A stretch of 64,000 bases of DNA from Caenimonas soli. Its GTDB lineage: Bacteria; Pseudomonadota; Gammaproteobacteria; Burkholderiales; Burkholderiaceae_C. The notes below the pieces were generated by a model. That model was not told the origin of the DNA. It did not search any database and saw only the letters and a program-made list of their open reading frames with translations. The stretch spans positions 62,001 to 126,000 of the forward strand of contig NZ_JABJVV010000004.1 in assembly GCF_013155545.1 (NCBI RefSeq), read 5' to 3'. Made by a program: the position numbers and the translations under genes. Shown one piece after another: positions 1-8,404 of this stretch (its first letter is position 1; the number at the start of each line of letters is the position of its first letter).

Positions 1-41
1 GCCTAGCCGGCTTTTTTGGGCGGCGGCTTTATGATTGCCGC

Positions 42-1013
42 ATGAGCTTCTTCGCCATCCTGTTCGCGCTGCTTTTGGAGCAGGTGCGTCCCCTGGCGCG
101 GCACAACCCGATCCACGCTTCTCTGCGGGGCTGGGCCCGGTGGGCGAGCAGGAACTTCGACGCGGGCAAGCCGCACCATGGCTGGGTGGCCTGGACGGTG
201 GCGGTGCTCCTACCCGCCGTTGCCGCCGTGGCGGTGCATTGGGCGCTGGCGCTCACGCTGGGATGGCCCTTCGCCGTGGTGTGGAGCGTGGCGGTCCTGT
301 ACGTGACGCTGGGGTTCCGGCAGTTCAGCCATCACTTCACCAATATCCGCGATGCGCTCGACGCCGGTGACGAGGACACCGCCCGCGAGCTGCTGGCGCA
401 ATGGCAGCAGGTCGATGCCAGCGAGTTGCCGCGCAGCGAGATCGTGCGCCATGTGATCGAGTATTCGGTGCTGGCAGCACACCGCCATGTGTTCGGCGTG
501 CTGGCCTGGTTCTCGGTGCTGGCCGCTTTCGGCTTCGGGCCTGCCGGTGCGATCCTGTACCGCATGAGCGAGTTCGTCGCGCGCTACTGGAAGCACCGCA
601 ACCGCACGCAGACCCAGCCTGCCAGCGTGGCCCTGCAGTCCGCCGCGGCCCGGGCCTGGGCCGCTATCGACTGGCTGCCCGCCCGCATCACGGCGCTGGC
701 GTTCGCCGTCGTCGGGAGCTTCGAGGACGCGATCGATTGCTGGCGCAATTACGCACAGCGATTTCCCAACGACAACGACGGCGTCATCCTGGCCGCCACC
801 TCCGGCGCCGTCAATGTGCGCTTGGGCGGCGAGGCGCTGAAGTCGGCCCATTCCGCCAATGGCACCCAGGCCACCATGGACGACACCGAGAGCACGCCCG
901 GCCGCGAGGCGGAGGTCGGGCACCTGCGCAGCATCGTTGGCCTGGTGTGGCGGTCGGTCGTGCTGTGGATGGTCTTGCTGGCGCTGCTGACGTTGGCGCG
1001 CCTGCTGGGCTAG
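42..1013 (+). CDS. CobD/CbiB-like integral membrane protein
   Basis: The 323-residue protein begins at an ATG and has hydrophobic segments near residues 1-15, 48-90, 140-175 and 300-320. The N-terminal pattern FFAILFALLLEQVRPL and the tract LGFRQFSHHFTNIRDAL resemble the CobD/CbiB family, whose founding members build adenosylcobinamide in the cobalamin pathway. Many Burkholderiales carry this divergent form away from any cobalamin genes, and no cob genes are visible here, so the biochemical role is uncertain. It converges on rsgA, leaving only about 10 bp between the two stops. Confidence 0.8.
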   Translation: MSFFAILFALLLEQVRPLARHNPIHASLRGWARWASRNFDAGKPHHGWVAWTVAVLLPAVAAVAVHWALALTLGWPFAVVWSVAVLYVTLGFRQFSHHFTNIRDALDAGDEDTARELLAQWQQVDASELPRSEIVRHVIEYSVLAAHRHVFGVLAWFSVLAAFGFGPAGAILYRMSEFVARYWKHRNRTQTQPASVALQSAAARAWAAIDWLPARITALAFAVVGSFEDAIDCWRNYAQRFPNDNDGVILAATSGAVNVRLGGEALKSAHSANGTQATMDDTESTPGREAEVGHLRSIVGLVWRSVVLWMVLLALLTLARLLG

Positions 1014-1023
1014 CGCCTGGACC

Positions 1024-1947
1024 CTAGAACCGCTCCGGCTGCGACAGTTCGGCGAACAGCTCTTTGTAGATCCGGTAGCGCGAGGGCGTGATGCCTTCGG
1101 TGTTCGCGTCCGAACCCACGGCTGCGATCACGCCGCAGCCCGGTTCATGCAGGTGGGTGCAGTTGTAGAACTTGCAGTTGCCCATGTGGGCTTTCAGGTC
1201 GGGCATGCACCCCGCCAACTGCATGGGCTCGATGTGGTTCAGGCCGAACTCCTGGAACCCCGGCGAGTCGATGAGCGCGGTGCCGCTTTTCTTGTCGACC
1301 CAGTACAAGGCGGTGCTGGTCGTGGTGTGCTTGCCGGAGTTCAATGCCTGGGAAATCTCACCGGTCACGACCAGGGCGCCCGGCGCCAGCAGGTTGATCA
1401 GCGTGCTCTTGCCCGCGCCCGAGGGGCCGAGCACCAGGGTGGTCTTGCCCTCCAGGTGCTTGAGCAGATGGTCCCGGTCGACCTGGCTGGAGTGCTTGAG
1501 CGACAGCGGCAACACGCCATAGTGCATGCGCTGGTAAGGCTGGAGACGAGCCCAGGCGCGCTCGAACGGCTCCACCAGGTCGCTCTTGTTCAACGCGATC
1601 ACCGGCGCGATGCGCTCCGCTTCGGCGGCGATCAGTGCCCGCGCCAGCTGGCTTTCGGAGAACTCGGGCGTGGCGGCGATAAGGATCAGGACCTGGTCGA
1701 GATTGGCCGCGAAGGATTTGGTGCGGATTTCATCCTGCCGGTAGAACAGGTTGCGCCGCTCTTCGACCTTCTCGATCGTTCCTTCGTCGTGTGAGCCTTG
1801 CCACAGCACGCGGTCGCCGACCACGGCCTGGCTCTTCTTGCCGCGCGGGTGGCAAATCAGGCGCTTGCCTTCCGGGGTTTCGACGACGCAGTGGCGTCCG
1901 TGGCTCGCCACCACCAGCCCGCGATCGAGCGCCGCGCGCTCGGTCAA
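1024..1947 (-). CDS. rsgA: Ribosome small-subunit-dependent GTPase A
   Basis: RsgA is the circularly permuted GTPase that helps mature the 30S subunit. The 307-residue protein has an N-terminal OB-fold region, then the permuted GTPase order: G4 NKSD near residue 120, P-loop GPSGAGKST near 173 and G3 DSPG near 227. The C-terminal zinc knuckle is visible as C-x4-C-x-H-x5-C. The start codon is TTG at 1945-1947, with the purine-rich AGGGTGG upstream; no in-frame ATG fits better. It lies just downstream of the pterin dehydratase gene and is probably co-transcribed with it. Confidence 0.95.
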   Translation of the reverse strand: MTERAALDRGLVVASHGRHCVVETPEGKRLICHPRGKKSQAVVGDRVLWQGSHDEGTIEKVEERRNLFYRQDEIRTKSFAANLDQVLILIAATPEFSESQLARALIAAEAERIAPVIALNKSDLVEPFERAWARLQPYQRMHYGVLPLSLKHSSQVDRDHLLKHLEGKTTLVLGPSGAGKSTLINLLAPGALVVTGEISQALNSGKHTTTSTALYWVDKKSGTALIDSPGFQEFGLNHIEPMQLAGCMPDLKAHMGNCKFYNCTHLHEPGCGVIAAVGSDANTEGITPSRYRIYKELFAELSQPERF

Positions 1948-1957
1948 GAAACCACCC

Positions 1958-2293
1958 TCATGCCAGCAGCGCGTCGACCTGCGACGCGCACTCGAAATCG
2001 GTCTCGGACAGGCCCTTCACGTCGTGCGTATTGAAGCGCACGACGCAGCGGTTGTAGTGGACGGAAAGGTCCGGGTGATGGTCCTCGGCGTTGGCGATGA
2101 AGGCCACGGCGTTGACGAACGAGATCGTCTCGTAGTAGTTCCCGAAGGTGTAGGTCTTCTCGATGGCCACGTCGGCGCCGTCGCCGGTGAGTTTCCAGCC
2201 CGGCGCCGCCGCCAGCCGCGTGACGATCTCGGGCCCTGTCAGCGCGCGGCGCGGCAACAGCGACCAGTCCTTCTTCTTCAGCATGGTGCTCAT
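1958..2293 (-). CDS. 4a-hydroxytetrahydrobiopterin dehydratase
   Basis: This 111-residue protein carries the diagnostic pterin-carbinolamine dehydratase motif EDHHPDLSVHYN near residues 67-78. The family dehydrates 4a-hydroxytetrahydrobiopterin to recycle the cofactor of aromatic amino acid hydroxylases, and some members have a molybdopterin-linked or regulatory role. The ATG at 2291-2293 overlaps the TGA of the upstream M48 protease gene as ATGA, so the two are probably translationally coupled. No phenylalanine hydroxylase gene is visible in the window. Confidence 0.93.
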   Translation of the reverse strand: MSTMLKKKDWSLLPRRALTGPEIVTRLAAAPGWKLTGDGADVAIEKTYTFGNYYETISFVNAVAFIANAEDHHPDLSVHYNRCVVRFNTHDVKGLSETDFECASQVDALLA

Positions 2294-3558
2294 ACGAAAC
2301 TCCCCGCAGTCATGCGCGCCAGCCGCTCGGAGGCCGGCGGGTGCGAATAGTAGAACTTCACGAAGACCGGATCGGGCGTCAGCGTGGAGGCATTGTCCTC
2401 GTACAGCTTCAGCAGCGCCGTGGACAGGTCCTTGCCGCTGGTTTGCTGCACCGCGTAGGCGTCGGCCTCGAACTCGTGCTTGCGCGACAGCCGCGCGAAC
2501 ACGGGCGAAATGAAGAACGAGAACACCGGCACGGCCAGCATGAACAGCAGCAGCGCCAGGGCGTCGTTCGGCCCGTCCAGGTTAGGGCGCACGCCCAGCC
2601 CGGTATAGAACCAGAGCTGCGTCGACAGCCAGCCCAGCAGGGCAAAACCGGCCAGGCTCAACGCGAACATACCGGCGATGCGCTTGATGATGTGCTTGTG
2701 CTTGAAATGGCCGAGTTCGTGCGCGAGCACGGCATCCACCTCGTCGGGCGAGAGCTTGGACAAAAGGGTGTCGTAGAACACCACGCGCTTGGCCGCACCG
2801 AAACCGGTGAAGTAGGCATTGGCGTGGGCGCTGCGCTTGCTGCCGTCCATGACGAACAGGCCCTTGGCCGCGAATCCGCAGCGGCGCATCAGTTCGGTCA
2901 CCCGCGCTTTCAGCGTTTCGTCGTCCAGTGGTTTGAACTTGTTGAAAAGAGGCGCGATGAAGGTCGGGTAGATCACCAGCAGCAGCAGGTTGAAGCCCAT
3001 CCATACGGCCCAGGCCCATAGCCACCACAGGCTGCCGGTTGCGCCCATGAGCCAAAGGATCAGGGCCATGATCGGCAGTCCGATGGCCGCGCCAAGCAAG
3101 ACCGACTTGAACAGGTCGACCAGCCAGAGCTTGAAGCTCATCTTGTTGAAGCCGAAGCGCTCCTCGATGACGAAGGTCTGGTACAGCGTCAACGGCAGCT
3201 CGAGGATGCCGCCGATCAGCGCGAAGCAAGCCAGCAAGGCCAACTGCTGCGTCATGCCGGCGCCCAGCCAGCCCAGCAACGCCCGGTTGAGGACGTCCAG
3301 GCCGCCCAGCAGCGTCCAGCCCAGCAGCACGGCGGCGCCGAAGGCGAGTTCGATCAGGCCGAAGCGCGTCTTGGTGATCGTGTAGTCGGCCGCCTTCTGG
3401 TGGGCGGGCAGGGTCACGGTGCCGGCGAATGCTGCCGGAACGGCATCGCGATGCCGGGCGACATGGCGGATCTGGCGGGAGGCCAGCCAGAACTTGACGC
3501 CCAGGCTTGCCAGCAGGAAGGCGGCGAAGGCCAGGGTCAGTGTGTAGGAAGCGTTCAT
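2290..3558 (-). CDS. M48 family (Ste24-like) membrane metallopeptidase
   Basis: The protein is a multi-spanning zinc protease of the CAAX prenyl protease 1/Ste24 type. The HExxH zinc site appears as HELGHFKHKH near residue 280, and the third ligand region is EFEADAYAV near 358. An N-terminal Ste24-like domain with several membrane spans precedes the catalytic domain, as in Ste24 homologues. I chose the ATG at 3556-3558 (MNASYTLTLAF) over a TTG three codons upstream. In bacteria the physiological substrates are mostly unknown; membrane protein quality control is an inference. It overlaps the downstream pterin dehydratase by four bases. Confidence 0.92.
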   Translation of the reverse strand: MNASYTLTLAFAAFLLASLGVKFWLASRQIRHVARHRDAVPAAFAGTVTLPAHQKAADYTITKTRFGLIELAFGAAVLLGWTLLGGLDVLNRALLGWLGAGMTQQLALLACFALIGGILELPLTLYQTFVIEERFGFNKMSFKLWLVDLFKSVLLGAAIGLPIMALILWLMGATGSLWWLWAWAVWMGFNLLLLVIYPTFIAPLFNKFKPLDDETLKARVTELMRRCGFAAKGLFVMDGSKRSAHANAYFTGFGAAKRVVFYDTLLSKLSPDEVDAVLAHELGHFKHKHIIKRIAGMFALSLAGFALLGWLSTQLWFYTGLGVRPNLDGPNDALALLLFMLAVPVFSFFISPVFARLSRKHEFEADAYAVQQTSGKDLSTALLKLYEDNASTLTPDPVFVKFYYSHPPASERLARMTAGSFV

Positions 3559-3582
3559 TGCGTCCAAGTTTAGGGCATAGGC

Positions 3583-3588
3583 GACAAT
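3583..3588 (+). promoter_or_regulatory. Putative -10 box of orn
   Basis: GACAAT lies 6 bp before the orn ATG, with TTGCGT 19 bp further upstream as a possible -35 box. If used, the transcript would be leaderless or nearly so. A similar (T/C)ACAAT sits just before the uvrD and polA starts. This is inferred from sequence only. Confidence 0.35.
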
Positions 3589-3594
3589 CGCAAA

Positions 3595-4203
3595 ATGTCA
3601 GAAACCGCCGCGCCAACCCCAGCCACCCTTGCAAAAAGCGACCAGAACCTGATCTGGCTCGACTGTGAAATGACCGGGCTCGATCCCGAGACCGACCGCC
3701 TCATCGAAATCGCGGTCATCGTGACGGGCGCCGACCTCACGCTCAGGATAGAAGGCCCGGTGCTGGTGATCCATCAGAGCGATGCCCAACTGGACAAAAT
3801 GGATGCCTGGAACAAGGGCACCCATGGGCGCAGCGGACTGATCGACAAGGTGAAGGCTTCGACTGTCACCGAGGCGCAGGCCGAACAGCAGATCCTGGAA
3901 TTCCTGGCGAAGTACGCGCCCAAGGGCAGCACGCCCATGTGCGGCAACAGCATCAGCCAGGACCGGCGCTTCCTGGTGAAGTACATGCCCAAGCTGGAAG
4001 CCTTCTTCCACTATCGCAACGTGGACGTGAGCACGCTCAAGGAACTGGCCAAGCGGTGGCGGCCCGATGTCTACAACTCGTTCAAGAAGCAGCAGAAACA
4101 CACGGCGCTGGCCGACGTGCACGAGTCCATCGATGAGCTTGTCCACTATCGTGAGCACTTCCTCAAGCTGACGGCGACTGAGCCGGTTGCGGGAAAACCC
4201 TGA
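3595..4203 (+). CDS. orn: Oligoribonuclease
   Basis: Orn is the 3'-5' exoribonuclease that clears 2-5-nt RNAs, including pGpG from c-di-GMP breakdown, and is usually essential. The 202-residue protein has the DEDDh residues: D and E in [12 protein letters not shown] near residue 23, D in SQDRRFL near 122, and H and D in [10 protein letters not shown] near 163-167. The size matches the family, with about 18 extra N-terminal residues. It is divergent from the M48 protease gene. Its pGpG-clearing role may matter for the c-di-GMP-binding PilZ protein elsewhere in the window. Confidence 0.96.
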   Translation: MSETAAPTPATLAKSDQNLIWLDCEMTGLDPETDRLIEIAVIVTGADLTLRIEGPVLVIHQSDAQLDKMDAWNKGTHGRSGLIDKVKASTVTEAQAEQQILEFLAKYAPKGSTPMCGNSISQDRRFLVKYMPKLEAFFHYRNVDVSTLKELAKRWRPDVYNSFKKQQKHTALADVHESIDELVHYREHFLKLTATEPVAGKP

Positions 4204-4352
4204 ACGTGCGATAATCGACAGCTTGGCTGCATTAGGCAGTCATCGTGCATCCTCCTTCACACTCCGCTCATTCCTGAGATACAGGAACGCGCCTCACGGC
4301 GCAGGACGCGCTCAACAGCGCTGACGAGCCTCCAGCGGCCTAGGCCCTGATA

Positions 4353-4389
4353 GTCGTTTGATGGTTGATGTTTTTTAACCATAGACGAC
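4353..4389 (+). promoter_or_regulatory. Structured leader hairpin upstream of RNA helicase gene
   Basis: Two nested stems can be drawn: GTCGT (4353-4357) with ACGAC (4385-4389), and inside it ATGGTT (4361-4366) with AACCAT (4377-4382), closing on a U-rich loop. A second short stem, ACGCC (4391-4395) with GGCGT (4407-4411), follows. The gap between orn and the helicase is 230 bp and holds no convincing ORF. Long structured leaders are known for cold-shock and autoregulated DEAD-box helicase mRNAs; that role here is an inference. Confidence 0.4.
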
Positions 4390-4433
4390 AACGCCACCCC
4401 CTCGGCGGCGTATGCGTGTGAGTGAATAAATAA

Positions 4434-6164
4434 ATGACCGACACTTTTGAAGTGCAGGGCGACTTTGCGCCTGTGCAAACTCTTGATATCTCCTCCGACG
4501 TGGTGGCGCAAGCCGTGCCGCTGGCCCCCAATGGCTTCCTGAAGATGGGCCTCGCGTCCGAACTGATTCGCGCCGTCGAGGACCTGGGCTTCACCCAGCC
4601 CACCGCCGTGCAGGAACAGACCATCCCCCTGGCCCTGCCTTCGGACGACGCAGCCGCAGCGCACATCGACCTGATGGTCTCCAGCCAGACCGGCAGCGGC
4701 AAGACCGCGGCCTTCCTGCTGCCCGTGCTGCACACGCTGCTGAAGCAGCAAGCCGATGCCGAGACCAAGCAGCGCCTGGACTTCGAGCGCGAAACCGCCG
4801 AGGCCCTGGCCCGCGGCGAAGAAGCGCCCAAGCGCCCGAAGCGCAAGGACCCGACCAGCTCGCGCAACTTCAAGGCCGCCACCCCCGGCGCCCTGATCCT
4901 GTGCCCCACGCGCGAACTCGCGCAGCAGGTGGCCAATGACGCCATCGACCTGGTCCGCCATTGCCGCGGCCTGCGCGTCGCCAACGTGGTCGGCGGCATG
5001 CCCTACCAGATGCAGATCGCCAGGCTGCAAAACGCCGACCTCGTGGTCGCGACGCCCGGCCGCCTGCTGGACCTGCAGCGCTCGATGCAGATCAAGCTGG
5101 ACAAGGTGCAGTTCCTCGTCGTGGACGAGGCCGACCGCATGCTCGACCTGGGCTTCGCCGACGACCTGGCCGAAGTCAACCAGCTCACCATCGCGCGCAA
5201 GCAGACGATGATGTTCAGCGCCACGTTCGCGCCGCGCATCCAGCAACTGGCGACCCGCGTGATGCGCGAGCCGCGCCGGATCCAGGTCGACAATCCGCAG
5301 CAAAAGCACGTCAACATCAAGCAGGTGCTGTTCTGGGCCGACAACGCCCAGCACAAGCGCAAGCTGCTGGACCACTGGCTGCGCGACACCACGATCAACC
5401 AGGCCATCGTGTTCGCCAGCACCCAGATCGAGTGCGATGGTTTGGCCAATGATCTGCAGCAAGCCGGCTTCGACGCCGTCGCGCTGCACGGTGCCCTGAG
5501 CCAGGGCCTTCGTAATCGCCGCCTGATGGCGCTGCGCCAGGGCCATGTGCAAGTGCTGGTCGCCACCGACGTCGCCGCCCGCGGCATCGATGTGCCCACC
5601 ATCACCCACGTCTTCAACTTCGGCTTGCCGATGAAGGCCGAGGATTACACCCACCGCATCGGCCGCACCGGCCGTGCCGGCCGCGACGGCCTGGCCGTGA
5701 CGTTCGCCGAATTCCGCGACCGCCGCAAGATCTTCGACATCGAGGGCTACACGAAGCAGCCGTTCAAGGCCGAAACCGTGCCCGGGATGGAGCCGCAGCA
5801 GCGCGCCCCGCAAGGCGGCCGTCCGGGCGGCGACTTCGCCGGCCGTGGCAGCCGCGACAACCATTCGCGTGACCGCAAGTTCGGCGCACCGCGCACCGGC
5901 GGTTTCGGCGGTGGCGGCGGCGGCGGCGGCTTCGACCAGCGCCGTGGCAACGACGGCTACGGCCGCAAGCCCGGCTTCGGCGACTTCGGTGGCGGCGGCC
6001 GCAACGAAGGCTTCGGCGTGCGCAACAACGACGGCTTCGCGCCGCGTGGCGATTTCGCACCCCGTGCACCGGCCACCTTCGCCAAGCCGGCCAAGCCCGG
6101 CAACGGCGGCAAGGTGTTCGTGCCCCGCGACATCAAGAAGCGCCCGTACAAGCCGGCAAACTAA
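4434..6164 (+). CDS. DEAD-box ATP-dependent RNA helicase
   Basis: The 576-residue protein has all core helicase motifs in order: Q motif GFTQPTAVQEQTIP (~53), motif I SQTGSGKT (~84), Ia PTRELAQQV (~162), II DEAD (~234), III SAT (~265), and VI HRIGRTGRAG (~408). A 45-residue charged insertion separates motifs I and Ia. The C-terminal ~130 residues are Gly/Arg/Phe-rich with FGGGG and RGG-like runs and end in a basic tail, as in RhlE/DbpA-type helicases that bind structured RNA in ribosome assembly or decay. The exact subfamily cannot be fixed from sequence alone. It is preceded by a structured leader. Confidence 0.93.
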   Translation: MTDTFEVQGDFAPVQTLDISSDVVAQAVPLAPNGFLKMGLASELIRAVEDLGFTQPTAVQEQTIPLALPSDDAAAAHIDLMVSSQTGSGKTAAFLLPVLHTLLKQQADAETKQRLDFERETAEALARGEEAPKRPKRKDPTSSRNFKAATPGALILCPTRELAQQVANDAIDLVRHCRGLRVANVVGGMPYQMQIARLQNADLVVATPGRLLDLQRSMQIKLDKVQFLVVDEADRMLDLGFADDLAEVNQLTIARKQTMMFSATFAPRIQQLATRVMREPRRIQVDNPQQKHVNIKQVLFWADNAQHKRKLLDHWLRDTTINQAIVFASTQIECDGLANDLQQAGFDAVALHGALSQGLRNRRLMALRQGHVQVLVATDVAARGIDVPTITHVFNFGLPMKAEDYTHRIGRTGRAGRDGLAVTFAEFRDRRKIFDIEGYTKQPFKAETVPGMEPQQRAPQGGRPGGDFAGRGSRDNHSRDRKFGAPRTGGFGGGGGGGGFDQRRGNDGYGRKPGFGDFGGGGRNEGFGVRNNDGFAPRGDFAPRAPATFAKPAKPGNGGKVFVPRDIKKRPYKPAN

Positions 6165-6176
6165 GGCGTTATCAGA

Positions 6177-6205
6177 GCTCACCCCATCGTTGAGATGAGG
6201 TGAGC
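6177..6205 (+). terminator. Hairpin downstream of RNA helicase gene
   Basis: GCTCACCCCATC pairs with GATGAGGTGAGC around a 5-nt loop, giving a 12-bp stem with one mismatch, 12 bp after the helicase stop. There is no T-run after it, so it may stabilise a 3' end or act as an imperfect terminator. Confidence 0.4.
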
Positions 6206-6267
6206 GCCGCGCTACCGCAAAGCCTGCTCGTCACGGGTTTGTACGGTTTGCCGCGACCTCGCGCAGG

Positions 6268-6294
6268 AAAAAAATTTCCATCCGGAAGTTTTTT
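6268..6294 (+). promoter_or_regulatory. AT-rich hairpin with T-run just before a ribosome binding site
   Basis: An A-tract plus TTTCC pairs with GGAA plus a T6 run, giving about 10 of 12 pairs around an ATCC loop. The structure ends directly at the Shine-Dalgarno GAAGGAG (6295-6301) of the following gene. It could act as a terminator, attenuator or ribosome-site sequestering element, but may be chance in an AT-rich patch. Confidence 0.3.
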
Positions 6295-6309
6295 GAAGGA
6301 GCGACCGTC

Positions 6310-7191
6310 ATGCGGCATCCCGTACGAACGATGGTGGGCATGGCGGTGGCGCTGGCCTGCGTGGCGAGCTTGGTCTACGCCGCCAACTACTCCCTTTGGA
6401 TCAATGGGCGCAATGGCGGCGGCGCCGTCGGCAATCACCTGGACTTCACCTACTGGGGGCCGCCCGAAGCTGCTGCCGGGGTGAACAAGAGGTCGGTCAA
6501 CTGGGACGGCTTCAACCGCATCTCCACCCAGAACTTTCGCATTCGCGACGCGCTGGATTGCTACTGCACCGGCACCAACTGGTGCTATGTCGCAGCGCAC
6601 AGCGCCGGCGACCTGCAGATCGGTTACGCACTGTCGCTGTTCGGCGGCACCACCCGTGAAGTCAAGAACGCCGCTCCCGACGGCTCGGGCGTGTGCGGCA
6701 GCACGGGCGGCACGCAGACGGGCTGGAACATCAAGTGGGTAGGCGTTGCCGCGGGGGCGGCCGGTGGGACCGAGCTCGCGAACCTGGGCAGTTGGGCAGT
6801 CGCGGACCCGCTCACGGCCGACCTGAAGACATCCACCGCACGTGCGATGTACGACCACAACCAGACGCGCGCCAAGTGGTTCTATATGTATGCGGGCGCC
6901 AAGGGCGCGCTGTACTCGATCACCCTGCCGGGCCAGGACGACGAAGTCGTGGCCTATCACTCGGCCGGTGGCGTGTCCGGCAGCGGCGGCGCCAGCTTCT
7001 GCAATCCGTCCGACTGGTTCTGCAACAACCTCACGCTGGGTTCGGGCCCCAACGAGGGCGGCAGGGCCAAGTGGAGCTACCACTCGGTGAGCTTCCGCGA
7101 CGATGCCGAAGCGCTTGACCACTACACCAGGCGCAACTGGAGCGGTGTCGTGTCAAGGCTCCGAGCCGATATGGAAAGCCTGGCTAAATGA
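6310..7191 (+). CDS. Secreted protein of unknown function, hydrolase-like
   Basis: I do not recognise a named family. The 293-residue protein starts at an ATG preceded by a strong GAAGGAG and has a Sec-type signal peptide (hydrophobic core residues 9-23, likely cut after VYA). The mature part is rich in Gly, Trp, Asn and Cys (CYCTGTNWC, FCNPSDWFCNN), suggesting disulfides. CYVAAHSAGDLQIGYAL near residue 97 looks like the nucleophile elbow of an alpha/beta hydrolase (AHSAG), and a His follows late in the protein, so a secreted lipase or esterase fold is possible but unproven. Its TGA overlaps the next ATG (ATGA), so the two proteins are probably made together. Confidence 0.75.
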   Translation: MRHPVRTMVGMAVALACVASLVYAANYSLWINGRNGGGAVGNHLDFTYWGPPEAAAGVNKRSVNWDGFNRISTQNFRIRDALDCYCTGTNWCYVAAHSAGDLQIGYALSLFGGTTREVKNAAPDGSGVCGSTGGTQTGWNIKWVGVAAGAAGGTELANLGSWAVADPLTADLKTSTARAMYDHNQTRAKWFYMYAGAKGALYSITLPGQDDEVVAYHSAGGVSGSGGASFCNPSDWFCNNLTLGSGPNEGGRAKWSYHSVSFRDDAEALDHYTRRNWSGVVSRLRADMESLAK

Positions 7192-8402
7192 GCCGATCCC
7201 GGCGCTGGGCGCTCGCCGGGGCCGCATCGGCTGCACTGGCAGGTCTGCTCGGCTGGCAGTGGTTGGCCGCCGACACGGCGCTCACTGAATCCCAAGGCGG
7301 CGGCCCGGCCTCAACGGCCCAAACCGCAGCCGGCGGCGCATCGCGCCCGGTCCAGGGCACGGCCGGCGGTCCTTTCAGTGCGGCCGGACTGGCGGCGCGT
7401 CAGCAGCAGCTGGTGCTGTGGCAGCAGCGTTACGTGCGCGCCGAGCAGGTCTATACCAGCTACCGGGACGCCACCCGCTATCCGCCCGAATCCCGCCTCA
7501 TCGAAGAGCATCCAGACCAGGTGCGGCCGTTTGAACCCGTCGTTGAAGAATTGCCGATGCGCGAGGCCTCGGGCAAGCCCGTGAAGGGCCTGCGCCTGCG
7601 CACTTCGCAGTCGCAGGTGTTCGTGGCCGGGGCCGACTCCGCCAAGTTCACCATCGAGGCCGTGGACGAGGAGGGGCGGGCAGTTCCGTTGGTCGTCAAC
7701 CGCTCCGCGGCCCAGTCCATGCCGGATACCACGGCGCTGATCGCCATCATCCAGGCCGAGGTTCCCTTCGTGGATGACGGTGCCGGCCCCGACGAGGTGG
7801 CGGCCGACGGAAAGTACAGCGCGCGGCTGGTGCCCGCAGCGCAGGGCTTTGGCAGCCACGCAGGAACGATCCGTGTACTGGTCCAGGTGACAGCCAACGG
7901 GGAGCGGGGCGCCGTGGCTTTCGACGTGATCTACGGCCCGGCGGCGCCCGCCACCTGGGCCGGCGTGCGCGAGGCGTTGGAAGAGGGCTCGCTGAACTTC
8001 TACCTCAAGGCCCAGGTGAAAACCTCGGGTAGGTATGTGGCCAGCGGACGGGTGTACGACGCGACAGGCCAGCCGTTCGCCTTGCTGCAGTTCAACGAAA
8101 TGGTGCCGGCCGGGGCGGCGGAATTCAAGCTTTCATTGGCCGGCGTGCTGGTGCACGACAAGAACCCGGTGTTTCCGCTGCGGCTCGTCGACGTCGAAGG
8201 CTTTCTGCTGCAGCCCGACACCTTCCCCGATCGCGCGATGATGCCGCGCCAGCCCGGCGTGGTGCACCAGAGCAAACGCTACAACACGCAGGATTTTTCA
8301 CCGGCGGAATGGCAGAGCGAGGAGCGCGACCGCTACCTTGCCGAGTACGGGCGCGACATGCAGGAGGCGCTGGACCAGATGTCGCGGTTGCGCGGAAAGT
8401 AG
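7188..8402 (+). CDS. Choice-of-anchor X-like exported protein
   Basis: The 404-residue protein has an N-terminal membrane anchor or signal (residues 8-27) followed by a low-complexity linker. Around residues 130-260 is a beta-rich segment in which an Ig-like strand pattern (FTIEAVDEEGRAVPL) is followed by an acidic loop with DDGAGPDEVAADGKY. Residues 265-350 carry RYVASGRVYDATGQP and EFKLSLAGVLVHDKNP. This pattern resembles proteins annotated as choice-of-anchor X domain proteins, whose function is unknown. It is translationally coupled to the secreted protein upstream, and the pair may act together outside the inner membrane. The family call is from memory of the pattern, not a search. Confidence 0.65.
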   Translation: MSRSRRWALAGAASAALAGLLGWQWLAADTALTESQGGGPASTAQTAAGGASRPVQGTAGGPFSAAGLAARQQQLVLWQQRYVRAEQVYTSYRDATRYPPESRLIEEHPDQVRPFEPVVEELPMREASGKPVKGLRLRTSQSQVFVAGADSAKFTIEAVDEEGRAVPLVVNRSAAQSMPDTTALIAIIQAEVPFVDDGAGPDEVAADGKYSARLVPAAQGFGSHAGTIRVLVQVTANGERGAVAFDVIYGPAAPATWAGVREALEEGSLNFYLKAQVKTSGRYVASGRVYDATGQPFALLQFNEMVPAGAAEFKLSLAGVLVHDKNPVFPLRLVDVEGFLLQPDTFPDRAMMPRQPGVVHQSKRYNTQDFSPAEWQSEERDRYLAEYGRDMQEALDQMSRLRGK

Positions 8403-8404
8403 CA

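Noticed and set aside
4257..6182. Minus-strand ORF of 641 codons opposite the RNA helicase gene
   Set aside because: It is a high-GC antisense shadow. The plus strand has every DEAD-box motif, while the antisense product is Ala/Gly/His-biased with no domain or start signal.
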